Assembly: GCA_017522185.1 (NCBI GenBank)
Contig: JAFWZZ010000015.1
Coordinates: 1 to 64,000 of the forward strand
Direction: 5' to 3'
Source: Bacillota bacterium
GTDB lineage: Bacteria; Bacillota; Clostridia; Peptostreptococcales; Anaerovoracaceae
Length of the DNA: 64,000 nucleotides
The notes under the pieces are model-generated. The model made no database searches, was not told the DNA's origin, and saw nothing but the letters and a program-made list of their open reading frames with translations. Position 1 is the first letter of the stretch. Every line of letters starts with the position of its first letter. A program made the translations under genes and the position numbers. Of the stretch, positions 17,625 to 26,291 are shown in pieces.

Positions 17625-19607
17625 TTACCACGCGGTCTCATCGTAAAGGACGAAGTCAATCTGCCGGTCTTCCGGACTGGCACCGATGACTTCGATTTGT
17701 ACTGCATCACCCAGCCGGTAAATCTTCTTTGACAGTCTGCCGATAACGCGGTACTTCCCTTCTTCGTATTCGTAGTAGTCGTCTTTGATAGAGTCCAGGC
17801 GTACCATGCCCTCCACCGTGTTGGGCAGTTCCACGTAAATGCCGAAACTGGTTACACCGCTGATAACACCGTCGAAGATTTCTCCGATATGGCCTTCCAT
17901 GTATTCGGCCTTCTTCATCTTCTCTACTTCCCGTTCCAGCTCCTGGGCCTTCCGTTCCGTCTGGGAGGAGATATCCGCAGCCGTTTCTGCCGCCGCCCTC
18001 ATCTTCTCAATCATCCCCTCGTCCAGCCGGCCGTTGATGGATGCTTTGATGATACGGTGAATCATCAGATCAGGGTAACGTCTGATCGGCGATGTGAAGT
18101 GGCAGTAAAACGGAAATGCCAGGCCGAAATGGCCCTCGCAGCTGGTACTGTAAAAAGCCTTCTTCATGGAACGCAGCATCACCGTGCTGACGATGTTCTC
18201 ATATGGCTTTCCTGCCGCTTCCGTCAGGATATCGTTGAGGACGCCGGAATGGATGTTGTCCGGATTTCCCGGAAGACTGATGCCAAATCCGGCCAGAAAT
18301 GCCTTCAGTTCCAGCATCTTCTCCACATCCGGTTTTTCGTGAACACGATAGATAAAGGGCAGATTCATCCAGTAAAACTGTTCTGCCACAGTCTGGTTTG
18401 CCACCAGCATGAATTCCTCAATCAGTCTGTTAGCCGTTCTCCGGTCGCTGATACCGATATCTACCGGCACTTCATCTTCATCCAGCAGAATCTCCGCCTC
18501 ATCAAAATCGAAGTCCAGGCTTCCCTTCTGCTTTCTCTTGTTTCTGAGGATTTCGGCAAGTTCTCCCATCAGCTTCAGATCATCATGGATGTGAGCATAG
18601 CGGACAGTCAGCTCCGGATCCTCATGCTCCAGAATATCGGAAACGTCATCGTAGACCATACGGGCCTTGGAACGAATGACGCTCTCAAAGATTTCGTGGC
18701 TGACCACATGACCGGTCCGGTCGATTTCCATCTGGCAGCTCAGGGTCAGACGGTCCACATCCGGGTTCAGGCTGCAGATACCGTTGGACAAAACCTTCGG
18801 CAGCATAGGCACCACTCTGGTCAGCAAATACACGCTGTTACCGCGTTTTGCCGCTTCTTTGTCCAGATATCCCCCCATGTCCACATAATGGCTGACATCG
18901 GCGATATGGACGCCTAACAGGTAGTTTCCGTTTTCCAGCTTCCTGATGGAAACACCGTCGTCCAGGTCCTTGGCAGATGCTCCGTCGATGGTGATAATGG
19001 TCTCGCCGCGCAGATCCCTTCTTCTTGCGGTTTCTTCCTCTGTGATCACTTCTTTGGATCTGGCCTTCGCCTCTGCGTTGGCACGGCTTGGAAAGGTTTC
19101 AAAGAGTCCGTTGGCACGAATCAGAGCCTTGATGGCGCCGCCGGTCTCGCCGTTTCGGGAAATGACTTCGATGATTTTCCCTTCGGCGCTGACGTTCTTT
19201 TCCGGATACTTTGTGATTCTCGCTACTACCTTGTCCCCGTTCTGGGCATTACGGAAATCCGCTTTTTTGATAAAAATGTCATCGTTGTTACGAGCATCAT
19301 CCGGCACCACGAATCCGAACCGTTTGTTCTTCTGAAAGGTGCCGACCACTTCCGTATGGGCACGCTCCAGCACCTTGTCGATAAGCCCTTCTCTGCTCTT
19401 TCTTCTCCATAAGTATTCCGGCAGAAGGTCCACCTCTACCAGGTCTCCGTGCATGGCATCTCCCATGTTGCTCTTTGCGATGAAGATATCTCCGTCCTCT
19501 TCCTGACGGACAAACCCGAAGCCGGCTTTGTTCTTCTCCAGGATTCCTGTCTTTTTCTCTGTATGCAGTTTTTTCTTGTACTGTTTCTTTTTCTTCTTCT
19601 TTTCCAT
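17625..19607 (-). CDS. rnr: Ribonuclease R
   Basis: The 660-residue 3'-5' exoribonuclease opens with a lysine-rich tail (residues 2-19). Two cold-shock domains follow, then the RNB catalytic domain with Asp208, Asp214, Asp216 and Asp217 in TIDGASAKDLDDG, and a C-terminal S1 domain (about 575-650). RNase R degrades structured RNA and acts in trans-translation and rRNA quality control. It is slightly shorter than E. coli RNase R, as usual in Bacillota. There is no good Shine-Dalgarno, and an extended -10 at 19614-19622 would place transcription start at or next to the ATG. Confidence 0.95.
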   Translation of the reverse strand: MEKKKKKKQYKKKLHTEKKTGILEKNKAGFGFVRQEEDGDIFIAKSNMGDAMHGDLVEVDLLPEYLWRRKSREGLIDKVLERAHTEVVGTFQKNKRFGFVVPDDARNNDDIFIKKADFRNAQNGDKVVARITKYPEKNVSAEGKIIEVISRNGETGGAIKALIRANGLFETFPSRANAEAKARSKEVITEEETARRRDLRGETIITIDGASAKDLDDGVSIRKLENGNYLLGVHIADVSHYVDMGGYLDKEAAKRGNSVYLLTRVVPMLPKVLSNGICSLNPDVDRLTLSCQMEIDRTGHVVSHEIFESVIRSKARMVYDDVSDILEHEDPELTVRYAHIHDDLKLMGELAEILRNKRKQKGSLDFDFDEAEILLDEDEVPVDIGISDRRTANRLIEEFMLVANQTVAEQFYWMNLPFIYRVHEKPDVEKMLELKAFLAGFGISLPGNPDNIHSGVLNDILTEAAGKPYENIVSTVMLRSMKKAFYSTSCEGHFGLAFPFYCHFTSPIRRYPDLMIHRIIKASINGRLDEGMIEKMRAAAETAADISSQTERKAQELEREVEKMKKAEYMEGHIGEIFDGVISGVTSFGIYVELPNTVEGMVRLDSIKDDYYEYEEGKYRVIGRLSKKIYRLGDAVQIEVIGASPEDRQIDFVLYDETAW

Positions 19608-19613
19608 ACCTGT

Positions 19614-19622
19614 ATTTTACCA
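19614..19622 (-). promoter_or_regulatory. Extended -10 that could give a leaderless rnr mRNA
   Basis: On the minus strand TGG precedes TAAAAT (19614-19619), an extended -10 with no clear -35. Standard spacing places +1 around 19607, the A of the rnr ATG. The lipoprotein terminator ends at 19623, so little room exists for another promoter. Confidence 0.4.
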
Positions 19623-19650
19623 GAAAAAACGCAGACATTCCAGTCTGCGT
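19623..19650 (-). terminator. Terminator of the acidic lipoprotein gene
   Basis: An 8-bp perfect stem (19643-19650 with 19629-19636) is followed by TTTTTTC on the minus strand. Confidence 0.9.
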
Positions 19651-19654
19651 CTTT

Positions 19655-19951
19655 CTACTGTTTTACATCATTTTGATTCTTGTCTTTGTTTTCGTGATTT
19701 TCGTCACGATTGTCGTCATCACCGTCTACAGCGTCTTTCACGTCATCAGCCGCATCATCGATGCCATCTTTGATGTCGTCACCTACATCGTCTGCATCCT
19801 CACGGGTATCATCAGCATCCTGCTGCATGGTCTGATTCTGCTGTTCGTCCGGAATGGCGTCGTTATTTCTGTCATTCTGGCTTCCGCAGCCTGTAAACGT
19901 AAACATGGTTACCAGCAGCATGGCTGCCAGTAAGAATCTGGTCTTCTTCAT
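19655..19951 (-). CDS. Small acidic lipoprotein, function unknown
   Basis: The 98-residue protein has a type II signal peptide with hydrophobic core (residues 6-19) and lipobox FTGC, the cysteine being about residue 22. The mature part is almost entirely Asp, Asn, Gln and Glu, with repeated DDxxDD patterns that look like an amphipathic, strongly acidic helix or disordered tail. It could bind divalent cations or simply be surface decoration. GGAG lies 8 nt before the ATG. It sits between brnQ and rnr with its own terminator. Confidence 0.75.
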   Translation of the reverse strand: MKKTRFLLAAMLLVTMFTFTGCGSQNDRNNDAIPDEQQNQTMQQDADDTREDADDVGDDIKDGIDDAADDVKDAVDGDDDNRDENHENKDKNQNDVKQ

Positions 19952-20035
19952 TTTCTGAACTCCTTTCCTATTCTAACGGTAGTATCTGATTCTGCCGAAA
20001 AAATATGAAAGGATTTTTATGGTTCGTCCAAAAAA

Positions 20036-21343
20036 TTATTTTTTTGCTTTTGCAATGACCAGACCGATCAGCGCGCCCACAATGGCAGGCACGATCCAGC
20101 CCAGGCCCAGATTGAAGAACGGAACCATTTCCATGATACCTGCGAAAGCACCCAGGGAAATGCCTGCTGTCTTCAGACCATCGAAGATGCCGATGATAAA
20201 GGCGAACAGGAACGCCAGTCCATAAGGTGCAGGATGGCTGCCGATCTTCTTGTGCATAAATGCCATCAGAACCAGCGTAATCACCGGCGGATAAACCATA
20301 ACCAGTGCCGGCAGCGTAAACGTAATCATCAGTGTCAGGCCTACGTTGGATACGGCAAAACTGAACAGGCATACTGCAGTCAGAACTGCCTTATAGGAAT
20401 ATTTCGGGAATGTTTCGTGCACATAGTCGGCAAAGGAGGTCGCCAGACCGATGGATGTGGTCAGACATGCCAGCAATACCGCTACACCCAGAACCATTCT
20501 GCCGCCGTTGCCCAGCAGTCTGTAAGTTACGTCTGCCAGAAGCTGGCCGCCGTTTTCAAATGCCATGGTACCGGAAGTCTGCGCACCTACGAAACTCAGT
20601 GCCAGATAAACAACACCCAGTGCGATGCCTGCAAAAATGCCGGAAACTAATGTATATTTTGCAATGTCCTTTGGTTCTTCCACGTCCAGGTTTTTGATCG
20701 CGTTGATGACAACGATAGCAAAAGCCAGGGACGCGAAGCCGTCTAATGCCAGGTAACCTTCCACCATGCCCTTGAAGAACGGTATAGAAGCGTAATCGCC
20801 CTGAGCCGCACCGATGGTGCCTACAGGGTTCACGATGCTGACCACAAAGATAACCGCGATGGACAGCAGCAGAACCGGTGTCAGGATCTTACCTACGATA
20901 TCAACAAGCTTACTTGGGTTCAGGCACAGCACGTAAGTCAGGCCGAAGAAAACTGCCGTGAAAATCACGGAAGTTAACAGGCTTGCACTGTCACCTAAGA
21001 ATGGCACAATGGCCATTTCGTAGGAAACCGTTCCTGTTCTCGGCATAGCGAAGAACGGACCGATCAGCAGATAGATCAGCATGCTGAGGAAGATTGCGAA
21101 CTTCGGACCGATCAGTTTTCCGAGATCGTCGATCTTTGTTCCAACAAAGATAATTGCTGCGATACCCAGCACGGACAGCCCCGCGTCAGTCACAACAAAT
21201 CCCAATGTAGCCTGCAGGAAGTTTTCTCCACCCAGATGGCCCAGCATCGGCGGGAAGATCATGTTTCCTGCACCGAAAAACATAGCAAAAAGCATCAGAG
21301 AAACAGAGATGATTCTGCCAATACTTAAAGTGTCTTTTTTCAT
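20036..21343 (-). CDS. brnQ: Branched-chain amino acid:cation symporter BrnQ
   Basis: The 435-residue membrane protein of the LIVCS family has about 12 transmembrane segments and the conserved N-terminal block FAMFFGAGNMIFPPMLG. It imports leucine, isoleucine and valine with Na+ or H+. The start at 21343 (MKKDTLSIG) has GAGG 5 nt upstream; the longer in-frame extension has no ribosome binding site. Repression by CodY would be typical but no CodY box was recognised upstream. A terminator separates it from the ispH-S1 gene. Confidence 0.95.
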   Translation of the reverse strand: MKKDTLSIGRIISVSLMLFAMFFGAGNMIFPPMLGHLGGENFLQATLGFVVTDAGLSVLGIAAIIFVGTKIDDLGKLIGPKFAIFLSMLIYLLIGPFFAMPRTGTVSYEMAIVPFLGDSASLLTSVIFTAVFFGLTYVLCLNPSKLVDIVGKILTPVLLLSIAVIFVVSIVNPVGTIGAAQGDYASIPFFKGMVEGYLALDGFASLAFAIVVINAIKNLDVEEPKDIAKYTLVSGIFAGIALGVVYLALSFVGAQTSGTMAFENGGQLLADVTYRLLGNGGRMVLGVAVLLACLTTSIGLATSFADYVHETFPKYSYKAVLTAVCLFSFAVSNVGLTLMITFTLPALVMVYPPVITLVLMAFMHKKIGSHPAPYGLAFLFAFIIGIFDGLKTAGISLGAFAGIMEMVPFFNLGLGWIVPAIVGALIGLVIAKAKK

Positions 21344-21394
21344 ATTTACCTCTCTTTCTATTCTTGCGCTTTTCCAGCGACTTATTCTAATACG

Positions 21395-21433
21395 CAAAAA
21401 AATACGCAGCACGTATTGCTACCTGCCGCGTAT
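21395..21433 (-). terminator. Terminator of the SPOR-rarA-ispH/S1 operon
   Basis: A 10-bp stem (21424-21433 with 21402-21411, one G-U pair) is followed by TTTTTTTG on the minus strand. Confidence 0.88.
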
Positions 21434-21446
21434 CCTTCACTCTTAA

Positions 21447-23387
21447 TTATTCAGCATCTTCTGCAACTGCTTCTTCTGCTGGAGCGTCAACAGTTTCCTT
21501 AATGCTTAAGCTGATTCTCTTTCTATCCTTGTCGATTTCTAAGATCTTTGCAGATACTTCCTGACCGATGGATAATTCGTCAGCAATGTTTGTTACTCTC
21601 TTGTGAGCAACTTCGGAAATGTGAACCAGACCGTCTAAACCAGGTTCTAATTCAACGAATGCACCGTATTCCTTAATCTGAACAACCTTACCAGCTACAA
21701 CCTGTCCAACTGCGTATGTATCGTCAATTACGGACCATGGTTCTGGCATTGTCTGCTTCAGACCTAAAGAAATCTTGCCCTTTTCTTCGTTCATGGATAA
21801 GATCTTTACGTTAACCTTGTCACCAATCTGCAGAACTTCCTGTGGGTGCTTCAGCTTACCCCAGGAGATTTCGGAGATGTGTAACAGACCGTCAATGCCG
21901 CCTAAATCTACGAATGCACCGTAATCAGTAAATCTCATTACTGTACCTTCTACAACATCGTCTACGTTCAGACCTTCCCAGATAGCTGCAATCTTAGCCT
22001 GTCTTGCTTCGCCTAAAACAGCCTTTCTGGAGAATACAGCTCTGCCTCTCTTCTGGTCAACTCTTGTAACCTTAACTTCCAGTACCTGTCCTAAGAATTC
22101 GTCTGCACTTTCAACAAACTTGTCGGATAACTGGGACAGAGGAATAAAGCCAGTCACTTCTTTGTAAGCTGCGATTACGCCGCCATTAACCTGCTTAACC
22201 ACTTTAACTGTGATGTTAGATTTATTTTCAAGAGCTTCGTTAATTTCATTCCAGTGCTCATTGATTTCCAGCTTTTTCTTGGAAAGTAAGATTCCACCGT
22301 CGCCGTCATCTGTCTTGATAACTTTTGCCTGAATCTCGTCGCCTTCTTTAAATAAATCAGCCAGCTTCTGTCCTTCCTCTAAAGTAACTTCTTCCACAGG
22401 AAGAATACCGTCTTTCTTGCAGCCCATGTTCACGATAACTTCTTTTTCAGTTACCTGGTGTACAGAACCATCAACTACTTCACCTACGCGAGGTAATCTT
22501 AAAGACGCGTCGATTTCATCCATGAAATCTTCCATTGAAAATTTTTCGTTTAATTCACTCATGTTAGCAATAACCTCCTTAATTACGCATTCAGGTGTTG
22601 ATGCACCTGCCGCAATCCCTATTTTATTACATTTTTTTAATTCTTTCAATGGTAAATCTTCAATATTTTCAACAAAATAAGAATTATTACAGTTTTTTTT
22701 CGAAATCTCGTATAATTTCCGGGTGTTGGAGCTGTTTCTGCCGCCAACGATGACCATGGCTTCCACCTCTTTGGACAGCTGGTCACAGGATTCCTGTCTC
22801 TCTCTGGTAGCATTGCAGATAGTATTGTTAACTTCGATTTCGATGTCCCGTTCCGAAAGCGCCGCGATGACCTGGTCCATCAGTTCTTTTTTGATGGTGG
22901 TCTGACATACCAGGAATATCTTGTCCACATTCACTGCATCCGCATCTTCTCTGCCGTTGACAATATATGCCCTGTTTCTGCACCAGCCGTTGATACCCAC
23001 CACCTCAGGATGGTTTCTGTCGCCAACGATGACGATGTTTTTGCCCTCGCTGTCTGCATCAAAGACCAGCTTGTGGATCTTATTGACGAACGGACAGGTA
23101 GCATCCACCACCTCCAGCCCGCGTGCTTCTGCCGCATCAAAGAAAGCCTTGGTTTCCCCATGGGAACGGACGATAACGATATCCCCTGCCTCTGCCTCTT
23201 CCGGCTGATAGATGATGCCGACGCCCTTTTCGGCCAGCTGTCCTGTAACGAACTGGTTGTGAATCAGCGGTCCGCAGGTAAAGATTCTCTTTCCCCGGTT
23301 CTTTTCTACCTGTGCTTCTGTTTTCTCGATGGCCTGTTTCACGCCGAAACAAAAGCCGGAGTTCTTTGCTCTAATGATTTCTGCCAT
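21447..23387 (-). CDS. ispH: IspH (HMB-PP reductase) fused to ribosomal protein S1
   Basis: The 646-residue protein has two parts. Residues 1-275 are IspH, the [4Fe-4S] enzyme making IPP and DMAPP in the last step of the MEP pathway; cluster cysteines are Cys13 (GFCFG), Cys98 (DATCPF) and Cys191 (TICNATRERQ). After a linker, four S1 RNA-binding domains occupy about 302-375, 390-455, 475-545 and 560-630, ending in an acidic alanine-rich tail. The fusion is a known feature of many Clostridia. It overlaps rarA by 17 bp; no strong Shine-Dalgarno is visible, which suggests coupling. Confidence 0.95.
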   Translation of the reverse strand: MAEIIRAKNSGFCFGVKQAIEKTEAQVEKNRGKRIFTCGPLIHNQFVTGQLAEKGVGIIYQPEEAEAGDIVIVRSHGETKAFFDAAEARGLEVVDATCPFVNKIHKLVFDADSEGKNIVIVGDRNHPEVVGINGWCRNRAYIVNGREDADAVNVDKIFLVCQTTIKKELMDQVIAALSERDIEIEVNNTICNATRERQESCDQLSKEVEAMVIVGGRNSSNTRKLYEISKKNCNNSYFVENIEDLPLKELKKCNKIGIAAGASTPECVIKEVIANMSELNEKFSMEDFMDEIDASLRLPRVGEVVDGSVHQVTEKEVIVNMGCKKDGILPVEEVTLEEGQKLADLFKEGDEIQAKVIKTDDGDGGILLSKKKLEINEHWNEINEALENKSNITVKVVKQVNGGVIAAYKEVTGFIPLSQLSDKFVESADEFLGQVLEVKVTRVDQKRGRAVFSRKAVLGEARQAKIAAIWEGLNVDDVVEGTVMRFTDYGAFVDLGGIDGLLHISEISWGKLKHPQEVLQIGDKVNVKILSMNEEKGKISLGLKQTMPEPWSVIDDTYAVGQVVAGKVVQIKEYGAFVELEPGLDGLVHISEVAHKRVTNIADELSIGQEVSAKILEIDKDRKRISLSIKETVDAPAEEAVAEDAE

Positions 23388-24657
23388 ATCTTTCTTCTAA
23401 TCCTTCCAGGAATTTTTTGAATGAGCCTTCAGATCCGTTGGATGTAGGCTCGTAATATTTGACGCCTTCCGCATAGAGGTTGTCCGGCAGATACTGCTGC
23501 TGGACATAACCGCCGTATGCGTGAGGATATTTATAGTCTTTGCCGATGCCCATCTTCTTCGCGCCCTGATAGTGGGCATCCTTTAAATGCAATGGGACAT
23601 CGTCGATTTTCTTCTTTCTGATGTCGGAAAGGGCCTTTTCGTAGGCCATGTATGCCGCATTGGATTTCGGTGCCGAGGCAAGCAGTATAACTGCCTGACT
23701 CAGGTTGATAACCGCTTCCGGATAGCCTACCATAAGCGCCGCCTGGACGCAGGATGTCACGATGGAAACTGCCGACGGATAAGCCATGCCGATATCTTCG
23801 CTGGCGATGACCATCAGTCTTCTGCCGATCATCTGGATGTCCGCGCCGCCGTCTACCAGCCTTGCAAAATAGTGGATGGCCGCGTCGGGATCGCTACCCC
23901 GGATGGACTTCTGCAGGGCGGACAGCAGGTTGTATCTGTCGTCTCCTTTGTCGTAGAATCCGATTTTCCGCTGCATGGCCTCCGCCACCATTTCCTTGGT
24001 GATACGGTCCCCCAGATTCAGGTTATCAATGATGAATCCAAAGGTGTCCAGCGCCACACGGCCGTCTCCGTTAGCCAGATCCGCCAGGATGTCCAGCGCC
24101 TCTTCATCGTAAGGAATCTCCAGATTGCCAAATCCTTTCTCCTTGTCCGTGAGTGCTCTTAAAATCAGTTTCTTCAGATGATCCGGCTGCAGTCTCTCGA
24201 ACTGATAGATGTTTCTTACCCTGCTGAGCACCGCATTATTGATAGCAAAATACGGATTCTCCGTGGTGCTGCCAATGAAACGGATGACCCCTTCTTCCAA
24301 AGCCTTCAGCAAGGAGTCCTGCTGCAGCTTGTTCCAGCGGTGGAACTCGTCGATGTACACATAGGTTGTCTTATTTTCCAGACCGTAGAAACGGAGCTTG
24401 GCATTCTCGATGAGATCCTTCAGCTCCTTGGTTCCCGTAGTTGACGCGTTGATTTCCATGAAATCACTGTCCATCTCTTTGGCAATGATACGGGCCAGGG
24501 TCGTCTTGCCCGTGCCCGATGGCCCAAAGAAAATTGCCGACGTAAAGGTCTTGTTCTTAATGGAGTTGTACAAAAGCGAGCCGGGATACATGAAATGCTC
24601 CTGCCCCTGGAAGTCCTCCAGTCTTTCCGGCCTCATTCTCGTCGATAGTGGTATCAT
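23371..24657 (-). CDS. rarA: Replication-associated AAA+ ATPase RarA (MgsA)
   Basis: The 428-residue AAA+ protein resembles clamp loaders. It has Walker A GPSGTGKT at 45-52, Walker B YIDEFHRWNK at 101-110, where most RarA proteins have DEIHRFNK, and sensor 1 GSTTENP. The C-terminal tetramerisation domain contains ASEDIGMAYP and the closing KYPHAYGGYVQQQYLP. RarA acts at stalled replication forks with SSB. It lies between the SPOR gene and ispH-S1 and overlaps the latter. Confidence 0.94.
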   Translation of the reverse strand: MIPLSTRMRPERLEDFQGQEHFMYPGSLLYNSIKNKTFTSAIFFGPSGTGKTTLARIIAKEMDSDFMEINASTTGTKELKDLIENAKLRFYGLENKTTYVYIDEFHRWNKLQQDSLLKALEEGVIRFIGSTTENPYFAINNAVLSRVRNIYQFERLQPDHLKKLILRALTDKEKGFGNLEIPYDEEALDILADLANGDGRVALDTFGFIIDNLNLGDRITKEMVAEAMQRKIGFYDKGDDRYNLLSALQKSIRGSDPDAAIHYFARLVDGGADIQMIGRRLMVIASEDIGMAYPSAVSIVTSCVQAALMVGYPEAVINLSQAVILLASAPKSNAAYMAYEKALSDIRKKKIDDVPLHLKDAHYQGAKKMGIGKDYKYPHAYGGYVQQQYLPDNLYAEGVKYYEPTSNGSEGSFKKFLEGLEERYGRNH

Positions 24658-24691
24658 AGCAAATCCTCTTTTCTATTCCAATCGGCATCAT

Positions 24692-25165
24692 CTAATCGAT
24701 ACTATCGATAAAGACGTCGATGTTGTTCTCATCTTTTAGTTTCTCCAGTTGTTTCAGGGCCTCTTCCTTGGTATCGATGTTCTCGCTGATGACCCTGTAG
24801 CTTCCGTCCTCTTCTTTGATTTCCGCTTCAATGCCGTCTTTGTCCAGCTGGGAAAGCAGAGTCTCTGCTCCGCTCCTGACGTCAAATCTGCCAAACTGGA
24901 GTACGTAGCCTCTGTCTTCTTTTTTCTTGCCGCTCTCTTTCGATTCCGCCTTTTTTTCCGCCGCATCCTCCAGACGTGCCGCCAGCTTCGACGGAAACTC
25001 CGGTTTCAGCACTTCCGTATCGTAGCCCATCAAAGGCCCCAGCGCAAAACGTGCCGTCAGATAACCCAAAACAACCGCACATAATATTATACCAAGAATC
25101 AATCCTAATTTCATCATGGAATTTTCTTTTCCCGGCCGGTACCGCCGCATTCTTCGTCTTCTCAT
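24692..25165 (-). CDS. SPOR-domain membrane protein
   Basis: The start at 25165 (MRRRRMRRY) has GGAGG 5 nt upstream, giving 157 residues. A very basic cytoplasmic N-terminus precedes one membrane segment (about 18-38). A charged linker rich in Lys and Glu follows, then a C-terminal SPOR domain (about 82-157, starting GYVLQFGRFD). SPOR domains bind denuded peptidoglycan glycans at division or sporulation septa. Its place ahead of rarA suggests operon organisation rather than a shared pathway. Confidence 0.82.
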   Translation of the reverse strand: MRRRRMRRYRPGKENSMMKLGLILGIILCAVVLGYLTARFALGPLMGYDTEVLKPEFPSKLAARLEDAAEKKAESKESGKKKEDRGYVLQFGRFDVRSGAETLLSQLDKDGIEAEIKEEDGSYRVISENIDTKEEALKQLEKLKDENNIDVFIDSID

Positions 25166-25268
25166 GTTGACCTCCGTGTTTTTCTCTGTATAAAACTTAT
25201 GCAAGAGTGTGTGGGAAAAGACGTATGAAAGTCACATGATTGGCAAACCGGCAAATCGTGATAACCGC

Positions 25269-25302
25269 GCAACCATCAAACCATATTTTTTGATGTTACT
25301 GC
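25269..25302 (+). repeat. Bipartite repeat copy R1
   Basis: The 34-bp element starts with GCAACCAT, has 21 variable AT-rich bases and ends with ACTGC. The next copy starts exactly 50 bp downstream in the same orientation. Confidence 0.75.
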
Positions 25303-25318
25303 GTTTAGAAAAAAAATC

Positions 25319-25352
25319 GCAACCATTAGACCAAATATGACGATACTACTGC
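25319..25352 (+). repeat. Bipartite repeat copy R2
   Basis: Same ends and the same 34-bp length as R1, from which it is separated by 16 A/T-rich bases. About half of the 21 interior bases agree with R1. Confidence 0.75.
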
Positions 25353-25423
25353 GCGTGATTAGGATTTGCATGCTGTAACCCGTGTTCCTGTAACCCTCCA
25401 CCTCTCACATGCATCCCAAAAAC

Positions 25424-25458
25424 GCAACCATTCTGTCACTTTATATGCGATTTACTGT
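25424..25458 (+). repeat. Bipartite repeat copy R3, slightly degenerate
   Basis: Begins with GCAACCAT and ends with ACTGT instead of ACTGC, with 22 bases between. It starts 105 bp after R2. Confidence 0.6.
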
Positions 25459-25539
25459 GTAAACCCTTGCGACAGTCAGGGATACATATGATTTTTCGCC
25501 GTATATCCTTCTCCACACAACTCTGTAGTGAAGGATTGC

Positions 25540-25573
25540 GCAGTACAATCACAAAATAATCACACATGGTTGC
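25540..25573 (-). repeat. Bipartite repeat copy R4, inverted
   Basis: Read on the minus strand the element is again GCAACCAT, 21 bases, ACTGC. Its orientation is opposite to R1-R3. Confidence 0.75.
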
Positions 25574-25589
25574 AGATTATTTTTTATAT

Positions 25590-25623
25590 GCAGTAAAGAC
25601 ACCGAATATGTAGTCATGGTTGC
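25590..25623 (-). repeat. Bipartite repeat copy R5, inverted
   Basis: Minus-strand GCAACCAT, 21 bases, ACTGC. It starts exactly 50 bp from R4, mirroring the 50-bp step of R1-R2, and is separated from R4 by 16 A/T-rich bases. Confidence 0.75.
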
Positions 25624-25662
25624 GGGATTAAAATGTCTCATGTAGTTTTCCTCATTTTTTTC

Positions 25663-25696
25663 ATATAAAAAAGGTTGCTTCAAAGAGCAACCTTTT
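25663..25696 (-). terminator. Terminator at the end of the Tad locus
   Basis: A GGTTGCT/AGCAACC stem (25686-25692 with 25673-25679) extended by A-T pairs runs into TTTTTTATA on the minus strand. The complementary orientation ends in TTTTCG, so it may work both ways. Confidence 0.85.
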
Positions 25697-25742
25697 CGTA
25701 CGCTGTTTTCTGTTGTCTGTCAATCATCCTGCTTAGGATTGG

Positions 25743-26222
25743 TTAGAACAAGTTGAGAGGCGGAAGCTGATTGGGTCTCTGCTCACGCCATTCCTCCAGT
25801 TCTTTCCAACTGTCATCCAAGCTTCCATAATGCCATTCAACATAAGACGCTGCTTCCTGGCTTAACGCTGAAATTCTACGGAGCCATGCATAGTATTCTA
25901 TGCTGGATTCACGATCCAAAGTATCAAAACCTTCAACATCTTCCCAAACTATATCCGGATCGCCTTCAATTTTATATCCCCGGGGTTCAAAGAAATGCAC
26001 CTTCATCCACTCCAGCCAGGTTTCCGCCTCTGCAAACTTTCCAGAAATACAAGCAAGTTTATCATCCTTATCAAAGAACCATGTGTTCCTAAAGTATTCA
26101 TCTATTCGCCTATAGACTTCCGGACATGTTGTCATATTAAAGTGCCAAAAGTCAATCAACAACTTATTATCAGGAGGAGGAATTAACTCCAGTCTTCCAT
26201 TTGCTCTTGTCCAAATTCCCAT
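25743..26222 (-). CDS. Hypothetical protein, tryptophan-rich, function unknown
   Basis: The 159-residue soluble acidic protein is rich in Trp, Tyr and Glu and has no signal peptide or membrane segment. I do not recognise a family. Notable segments are FWHFNMTTCPEVYRRIDEYF, the central EPRGYKIEGDPDIVWED and a C-terminal WKELEEWREQRPNQLPP. AGGAG lies 6-7 nt before the ATG, which supports it as a real gene. It is 69 bp after the DUF6382-like gene at the distal end of the Tad operon and before a terminator, so it could be co-transcribed. Small proteins of this look are often immunity proteins, but no toxin partner is present. Confidence 0.65.
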   Translation of the reverse strand: MGIWTRANGRLELIPPPDNKLLIDFWHFNMTTCPEVYRRIDEYFRNTWFFDKDDKLACISGKFAEAETWLEWMKVHFFEPRGYKIEGDPDIVWEDVEGFDTLDRESSIEYYAWLRRISALSQEAASYVEWHYGSLDDSWKELEEWREQRPNQLPPLNLF

Positions 26223-26291
26223 GAAAAACTCCTTTCTATTTTTAAGTTTCTTTCCATACTTAATAGAAGAAGAAGGCTTTCACCTTCTTCT

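Larger units (their letters stand above)
25166..25742. other. Intergenic region with a bipartite-repeat cluster
   Basis: This 577-bp gap has no convincing ORF. It holds five copies of a bipartite element, described separately, spread over 355 bp, and a terminator at 25663-25696. Between the second and third copies there is a local GTAACCC duplication (around 25377-25397). No strong promoter for the SPOR gene was recognised. The gene-free region is AT-rich and the repeats are its dominant structure. Confidence 0.8.

Noticed and set aside
25269-25623. CRISPR array
   Set aside because: The conserved portions are only 8 and 5 bp, orientation flips, interior bases vary and there are no cas genes.
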